DNA of 26,026 nucleotides, from contig JAJYVN010000010.1 of the NCBI GenBank assembly GCA_021791995.1, positions 1 through 26,026 of the forward strand, read 5' to 3'. How positions within the stretch are numbered: position 1 is the stretch's first letter; every line of letters starts with the position of its first letter. Source of the DNA: Bacillota bacterium (GTDB lineage Bacteria > Bacillota > Sulfobacillia > RBS10-35 > JAJYVN01). The notes below the pieces were generated by a model. It was not told the origin of the DNA and searched no databases. It saw only the letters and a list, made by a program, of their open reading frames with translations. Made by a program: the position numbers and the translations under genes. Shown here piece after piece: positions 22,339 through 26,026 of the stretch.

Positions 22339-22589
22339 CCAACGCAGCATCGATGGAGCGCAAGGGCCTGTCCAAGGGCTTGGTGATCGGGGTGCTGGCC
22401 TTGATCCGCTTCTATCGACGGTATGTGTCTCCGTTATCGCCCCCGAGGTGTCGATACGCGCCTTCCTGTTCCCAGTATGCCGAGCAGGCGATCGAACGGT
22501 ACGGACTGCTCCGTGGTGGTTGGTTGGCATGCAAACGGGTTTTGCGGTGTCATCCCCTGCACGCGGGCGGCTGGGACCCGGTGCCGTAA
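22335..22589 (+). CDS. yidD: Membrane protein insertion efficiency factor YidD
   Basis: An 84-aa protein with the family core RFYRRYVSPLSPPRCRYAPSC, then SQYAEQAIERYG, GGWLACKRVLRCHPLHAGG and the terminal DPVP. YidD is membrane-associated through an N-terminal amphipathic helix and aids insertion of membrane proteins by YidC. The ATG overlaps the rnpA stop codon (ATGA), with GGAG just upstream. A second ATG 6 codons on is a possible alternative start. It lies between rnpA and yidC, the standard order. Confidence 0.95.
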   Translation: MTNAASMERKGLSKGLVIGVLALIRFYRRYVSPLSPPRCRYAPSCSQYAEQAIERYGLLRGGWLACKRVLRCHPLHAGGWDPVP

Positions 22590-22625
22590 GCCGGATAGGC
22601 ACGGCACCCGCAGGAGGGTTGAGCG

Positions 22626-23291
22626 TTGCTGGTCCTATGGCACGGTTTGATCTATGTGTTCACAGAGGGGCTTAAGATCGCGGGGGGATTGACCGGCAGT
22701 TACGGGGTCGGCATCATCCTGCTGACGCTTGCCATTCGAATCGTACTCTTCCCACTCTACCGCGCCCAGTTGATGTCCATGGTGCGCTTGCAGAGGATTC
22801 AGCCCGAATTGGATTCGGTTAAGCAGAAGTACAAGGGAAACCAGGAGAAGATCGCGTCGGAGCAGATGCGGTTGATGAAGGAGAGCGGGAGCAATCCGCT
22901 CTTGGGATGTCTGCCGACGCTCCTGCAGCTGCCGATCATGTGGGCGTTCTATGACATGCTGCACAGCTTCAAGTTCCCCGGGGGATTCCTGTGGCTTCCA
23001 AGCCTTGGTAAGCCTGATCCCCTTTACATACTGCCCGTATTGGGTGGACTCTCGACGTATTGGCAGACGAGAGCTAGCATGGCGCTGCAGCCGAGTTCGA
23101 CACGGCAACAGATGCAGATGATGATGTATATGGCGCCGATACTCACGTTTGTGATTTTCTATCGTTTGGCGTCTGGTGTGGCGGTATACTGGGTTGTGTC
23201 CAATATTCTGACTGTTGCGCAACAGTATATGACCGTGGGGTTGCGGCGCGGCCCCAAGGGAGTGGACGGGCATGCCGAATCAAAGTCTTGA
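22626..23291 (+). CDS. yidC: Membrane protein insertase YidC/Oxa1 family
   Basis: A 221-aa insertase that places proteins into the cytoplasmic membrane, alone or with SecYEG. The first core helix, GVGIILLTLAIRIVLFPLY, carries the conserved arginine (R38) of the hydrophilic groove; the charged cytoplasmic hairpin follows (LQRIQPELDSVKQKYKGNQE), then NPLLGCLPTLLQLPI and the last helices, ending in YWVVSNILTVAQQ. A TTG start follows AGGAGGG by 7 bases. It has no lipoprotein signal peptide, unlike SpoIIIJ of B. subtilis, and no large periplasmic domain; similar short forms occur in Clostridia. Its stop codon lies 20 bases inside jag. Confidence 0.95.
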   Translation: MLVLWHGLIYVFTEGLKIAGGLTGSYGVGIILLTLAIRIVLFPLYRAQLMSMVRLQRIQPELDSVKQKYKGNQEKIASEQMRLMKESGSNPLLGCLPTLLQLPIMWAFYDMLHSFKFPGGFLWLPSLGKPDPLYILPVLGGLSTYWQTRASMALQPSSTRQQMQMMMYMAPILTFVIFYRLASGVAVYWVVSNILTVAQQYMTVGLRRGPKGVDGHAESKS

Positions 23292-23907
23292 GGCGGAAGC
23301 GTCGGGACGATCGGTGGACGAGGCCTGCGCGGATGCGCTGCGTCAACTCGGCTTGAGTCGGGACGAGGTGCAAGTGGAGATTCTGGAGGAAGGTGGTCGC
23401 TCCTGGCTTGGGCTGTCGGTGAGGCCGACACGCGTCCGAGTGAGACGGCTCTCCAAAGCAGTAGCGGCGAGGCAATTCCTCGAGAACCTTGCGAGTCGAA
23501 TGGGCAGTTCGGTGACGGTCGTGCTCGGTCCGGCAGATCCGGAGGATGAGTTGGTTCGCTTGTGTCTCACCGGAGACGATTCGGGCCGGTGGATTGGACG
23601 GCATGGGCAGACATTGGACGCAGTGGAGCGACTGTGTGATGCTGTTGCCACAAGGGTCTCGTTAGATCGTCGCCGTCTTGAACTCGAATGTGACGGATAT
23701 CGGCTCCGCCAACGGCAGTTGCTGGAGGCGCTGGCGCGGCGTACGGCAGAGACAGTGCTGCGGACGGGGCGGCCGACAAGTCTCGAACCGATGACATCGG
23801 CGGAGCGCCGGATCATCCATGTGACGGTGAAAGGTATCCCCGGAGTGGCCTCTGCGAGTGAAGGTGACGGTAATCACCGTCATGTCGTGATCACGCCTGC
23901 CAAATGA
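23272..23907 (+). CDS. jag: RNA-binding protein Jag/KhpB (SpoIIIJ-associated)
   Basis: A 211-aa RNA-binding protein. The Jag-N domain (about 5-55) includes LEEGGRSWLGL; the KH domain has its GxxG loop at G109-RH-G112 (WIGRHGQTLDAVERL); the R3H domain has R179-x3-H183 in SAERRIIHV. KhpB works with KhpA in post-transcriptional control linked to cell elongation and division in Gram-positive bacteria. The ATG overlaps the end of yidC, so the two are co-translated. After jag the usual mnmE and mnmG are missing; 116 bases follow before rsmG, with nothing recognisable in them. Confidence 0.95.
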   Translation: MPNQSLEAEASGRSVDEACADALRQLGLSRDEVQVEILEEGGRSWLGLSVRPTRVRVRRLSKAVAARQFLENLASRMGSSVTVVLGPADPEDELVRLCLTGDDSGRWIGRHGQTLDAVERLCDAVATRVSLDRRRLELECDGYRLRQRQLLEALARRTAETVLRTGRPTSLEPMTSAERRIIHVTVKGIPGVASASEGDGNHRHVVITPAK

Positions 23908-24023
23908 CCGGTCATTCGAGCGAGCGAACCCTTCTGCTTCTGGGGTACGAGGAAAACGCGTTGGTGGTTGTTCAAGTGCCGGGGGCCTGGGCGGGGAGGT
24001 CCTAGCCGAGGTGATGCGATCAG

Positions 24024-24749
24024 ATGACGGGAACTTGGCGTTCCGAGGACAGCGAGGCGCTGTGCCGCGACGCTGCGAGCGTAGGGATTACACTCCAGGA
24101 GCGTGAGTTGGCTGCACTGGGCCATATTGCGCAATCCGTTCTGGGCGCGCGGAGCAACGTCTCGGGGTTGTCGTCGGTGGATGACGTGCGCCTGAAGCAT
24201 CTTGTCGACTCGCTTACCTGTTTGGCCCCGGCTTTGCTGCAGGAAGGCGAACGAGTATTGGATCTGGGAACGGGTGCTGGGTTCCCAGGCCTGGTGCTGG
24301 CGGTAATGTGTCCCTCGACGCATTTCACCCTTCTGGACGCGGAGAAAAAAAAGACAGACTTTGTGCGTGATACCGCGCTGCGTCTCGAGATCCCTGTTCG
24401 GGTGGTGCAAGGCCGAGCAGAGGAGTTGGGGCATGATCCGCTGTGGCGGGGCTGGTTTGACTGTGTGCTGTGCCGCGCGGTCGCTCCGCTGCCGATTTTG
24501 CTTGAGTTGGCGCTACCGTTCTGCCGGGTGGGAGGGCGGGTGGTTGCACTCAAGGGGCCACGTCTCGAGCAGGAACTGGAGGCGTCGGAGCAGGCGTTGT
24601 GCGTTCTGGGTGGGGAGGTGCAGGCGCACCACCATGTCGAATTGCCGAGCAACGCAGGGTCACGGCGCATCGTTGTGATCGGGGCAACCCGGAAACCGTC
24701 AGAGGAGTATCCCAGGAGAAATGCCATGATTCAGCGCAGACCACTATGA
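24024..24749 (+). CDS. rsmG: 16S rRNA (guanine(527)-N7)-methyltransferase
   Basis: A 241-aa Rossmann-fold methyltransferase that puts a methyl group on N7 of G527 in 16S rRNA. The SAM-binding motif is VLDLGTGAGFPGL (78-90). Further family landmarks are NVSGLSSVDDVRLKHLVDS near 45-63, CRAVAPLP, and the basic C-terminus YPRRNAMIQRRPL. The ATG follows GAGGTG at about 9-10 bases. Its stop codon overlaps a possible parA ATG. Loss of RsmG gives low-level streptomycin resistance in several bacteria. Confidence 0.96.
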   Translation: MTGTWRSEDSEALCRDAASVGITLQERELAALGHIAQSVLGARSNVSGLSSVDDVRLKHLVDSLTCLAPALLQEGERVLDLGTGAGFPGLVLAVMCPSTHFTLLDAEKKKTDFVRDTALRLEIPVRVVQGRAEELGHDPLWRGWFDCVLCRAVAPLPILLELALPFCRVGGRVVALKGPRLEQELEASEQALCVLGGEVQAHHHVELPSNAGSRRIVVIGATRKPSEEYPRRNAMIQRRPL

Positions 24750-24772
24750 GTGGGTCAGGTGGAGGCGGGCGC

Positions 24773-25567
24773 GTGATTCGCATCGTTGCAGTAGCGAATC
24801 AAAAAGGCGGCGTGGGCAAGACGACCACGGCGGTGAATGTTGCGTCTTCCCTGGCGCGGTTGGGGGAACGGGTGCTCTTGGTGGATACGGACCCGCAGGG
24901 TAATGCAACCAGCGGGTTGGGTGTTGCTTCCGACGGAGCGGGTCTCGGCATATACGATGTGCTTCTACGGGGGGTTCCGGTGGAACGCTGTTGGCGGGGC
25001 ACGAGCGTGGCGAACTTATTCGTTCTGCCTGCGAGTGCGCAACTCATAGGCGCAGAGATGGAGTTGGCTGGAGTAGCGGGACGTGAATCGATACTGCAGC
25101 GCGAGATTCGTCGCGTGGCTGGCTCATTCGGCATGGTGCTGGTCGACTGTCCTCCGTCGCTCGGGTTGTTGACGCTCAATGCGCTCGTAGCTGCTGAGGG
25201 GGTCCTTGTTCCGGTGCAGTGTGAGTACTATGCGCTGGAGGGTCTTGCTCAACTGGTGGGAGCCGTCCGGCGGGTGCAGGAATCGTGGAATCCGGAGTTG
25301 GAGCTCCTGGCGGTGCTTTTGACGATGTTCGATGGGCGGACCAACCTCGCGTTTCAGGTGGCAGAAGAGGTGAAGCGGGCGTTTCGAGGGAAGGTGCTGC
25401 GGAGCGTCGTGCCCCGGAATGTTCGCCTCAGTGAGGCGCCGAGTCATGGGGTGCCGATTGATGTGTACGACGCGAAGTCACGAGGGGCTAGTGTCTATCG
25501 TGACGTGGCGGAGGAGGTGTTGGAGCGTGCCCGGAACGCAAAGGCGACTGGGCCGAGGGCTCGATGA
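24773..25567 (+). CDS. parA: Chromosome partitioning ATPase ParA/Soj
   Basis: A 264-aa deviant-Walker ATPase that acts with ParB in chromosome segregation and, in B. subtilis (Soj), also regulates DnaA. Visible are the deviant Walker A KGGVGKT (11-17), DTDPQGNATSGLG, VDCPPSLG and the C-terminal NVRLSEAPSHG. GTG 24773 was chosen because GGAGG lies 7 bases upstream and the product starts MIRIVAVANQKGG, as in the family. An ATG at 24746, overlapping the rsmG stop codon, would add nine mostly Gly/Ser residues but lacks a ribosome binding site. It overlaps parB by 41 bases. Confidence 0.96.
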   Translation: MIRIVAVANQKGGVGKTTTAVNVASSLARLGERVLLVDTDPQGNATSGLGVASDGAGLGIYDVLLRGVPVERCWRGTSVANLFVLPASAQLIGAEMELAGVAGRESILQREIRRVAGSFGMVLVDCPPSLGLLTLNALVAAEGVLVPVQCEYYALEGLAQLVGAVRRVQESWNPELELLAVLLTMFDGRTNLAFQVAEEVKRAFRGKVLRSVVPRNVRLSEAPSHGVPIDVYDAKSRGASVYRDVAEEVLERARNAKATGPRAR

Positions 25568-26026
25568 TCTGCTGCCGCAGATCGTTCCAAAGGATGGGGA
25601 TTTGGTGCGGCGGGTAGGTGTCGCGGAACTGGATGCGAATCCGGATCAGCCGCGACGGGTGATGGATGTTGCCCGGTTGGAAGAACTGGCGGCGTCGATT
25701 CGTTCGCATGGAGTCCTGGAGCCGTTAATTGTGCGGCCCGTCGCCGGGCGGTATCAGGTGGTGGCTGGGGAGCGCCGATGGAGGGCGGCGATGTTGGCGG
25801 GTCTCCAGGAGGTACCCGTCGTGGTGCGGGACTTTAGTGACGCGGAAGTTGTGGAGGTTGCATTGATCGAGAACCTGCAACGGGAGGAACTGAACCCGCT
25901 CGAGGAGGCACAGGGCTTCCGTCGATTGATCGACGAATTTGGACTCACGCAGGAGGAGTTGAGTAGTCGGCTGGGCCGGAGTCGTCCTGGCGTGGCGAAT
26001 GCATTGCGCCTCTTGCAGCTGGGGGA
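25527..26026 (+). CDS. parB: Chromosome partitioning protein ParB, 5' part (runs off the window)
   Basis: The first 166 codons of ParB/Spo0J, cut by the window end. It starts MPGTQRRLGRGLDDLLP, the typical N-terminus. The CTP-binding part shows GERRWRA (81-87) and ENLQREELNPLEEA (115-128); a helix-turn-helix that recognises parS begins at about 139 (LTQEELSSRLGRSRPGVANA). The GTG start at 25527 follows GGAGG by 9 bases and lies inside parA in another frame, so the two are probably translationally coupled. The C-terminal dimer domain is beyond the window. Confidence 0.95.
   Translation, partial: MPGTQRRLGRGLDDLLPQIVPKDGDLVRRVGVAELDANPDQPRRVMDVARLEELAASIRSHGVLEPLIVRPVAGRYQVVAGERRWRAAMLAGLQEVPVVVRDFSDAEVVEVALIENLQREELNPLEEAQGFRRLIDEFGLTQEELSSRLGRSRPGVANALRLLQLG

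Noticed and set aside
1..26026. CRISPR arrays, insertion sequences, prophage or toxin-antitoxin genes
   Set aside because: No spaced repeats, transposase-like ORFs or terminal inverted repeats were seen; nearly all coding sequence belongs to recognised chromosomal families.

Overview
The window is the chromosomal replication-origin region of a moderately GC-rich (high fifties percent by eye) bacterium, most likely an endospore-forming member of Bacillota. The evidence is the canonical set parB-parA-rsmG ... jag-yidC-yidD-rnpA-rpmH / dnaA-dnaN-S4 protein-recF-DUF721-remB-gyrB-gyrA, the pdxS-pdxT-serS block close to gyrA as in Bacilli, and three genes typical of spore formers or Firmicutes: a PdaB-like polysaccharide deacetylase, a YqhV-like small membrane protein and RemB. 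I cannot name the genus; deep thermophilic or acidophilic lineages such as Sulfobacillus, Alicyclobacillaceae or Symbiobacterium relatives are guesses.

Right arm, plus strand (21774-26026): a near-consensus promoter drives rpmH, rnpA, yidD, yidC and jag, which are packed with overlaps. After a 116-bp gap come rsmG, parA and the 5' part of parB, which runs off the window. The tRNA-modification genes mnmE and mnmG, usually between jag and rsmG, are absent here.

Origin (19845-21849): dnaA reads leftwards from its own promoter. The dnaA-dnaN gap holds one perfect and several near-perfect DnaA boxes arranged back to back, plus an AT-rich tract next to dnaN, and is the probable oriC. The dnaA-rpmH gap holds divergent promoters and no DnaA box that I can see.

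Left arm, minus strand (8236-19844): dnaN, S4 protein, recF, a DUF721 (DciA-like) gene, remB, gyrB and gyrA form a tight replication/topology cluster. A lone plus-strand acyltransferase (plsC-like) separates it from the pdxS-pdxT-serS operon (vitamin B6 synthesis and seryl-tRNA synthetase).

Far-left accessory part (1-8239): a PdaB-like deacetylase, tRNA-Ser(UGA), yqhV-like gene, clpB (with a promoter overlapped by a CtsR-like operator), an HtrA protease, tRNA-Arg(CCU), an EAL-PAS signalling protein and a doubtful small ORF. Here protein quality control (ClpB, HtrA) lies beside envelope and signalling genes. Several of these genes run head-on to replication, unlike the housekeeping genes. No insertion sequence, prophage or CRISPR array was seen, and no clearly new system. 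The most notable points are substitutions at both classical quinolone-contact positions of gyrase, the clpB operator, the layout of the origin, and a structured, unclassified 5' region before plsC.
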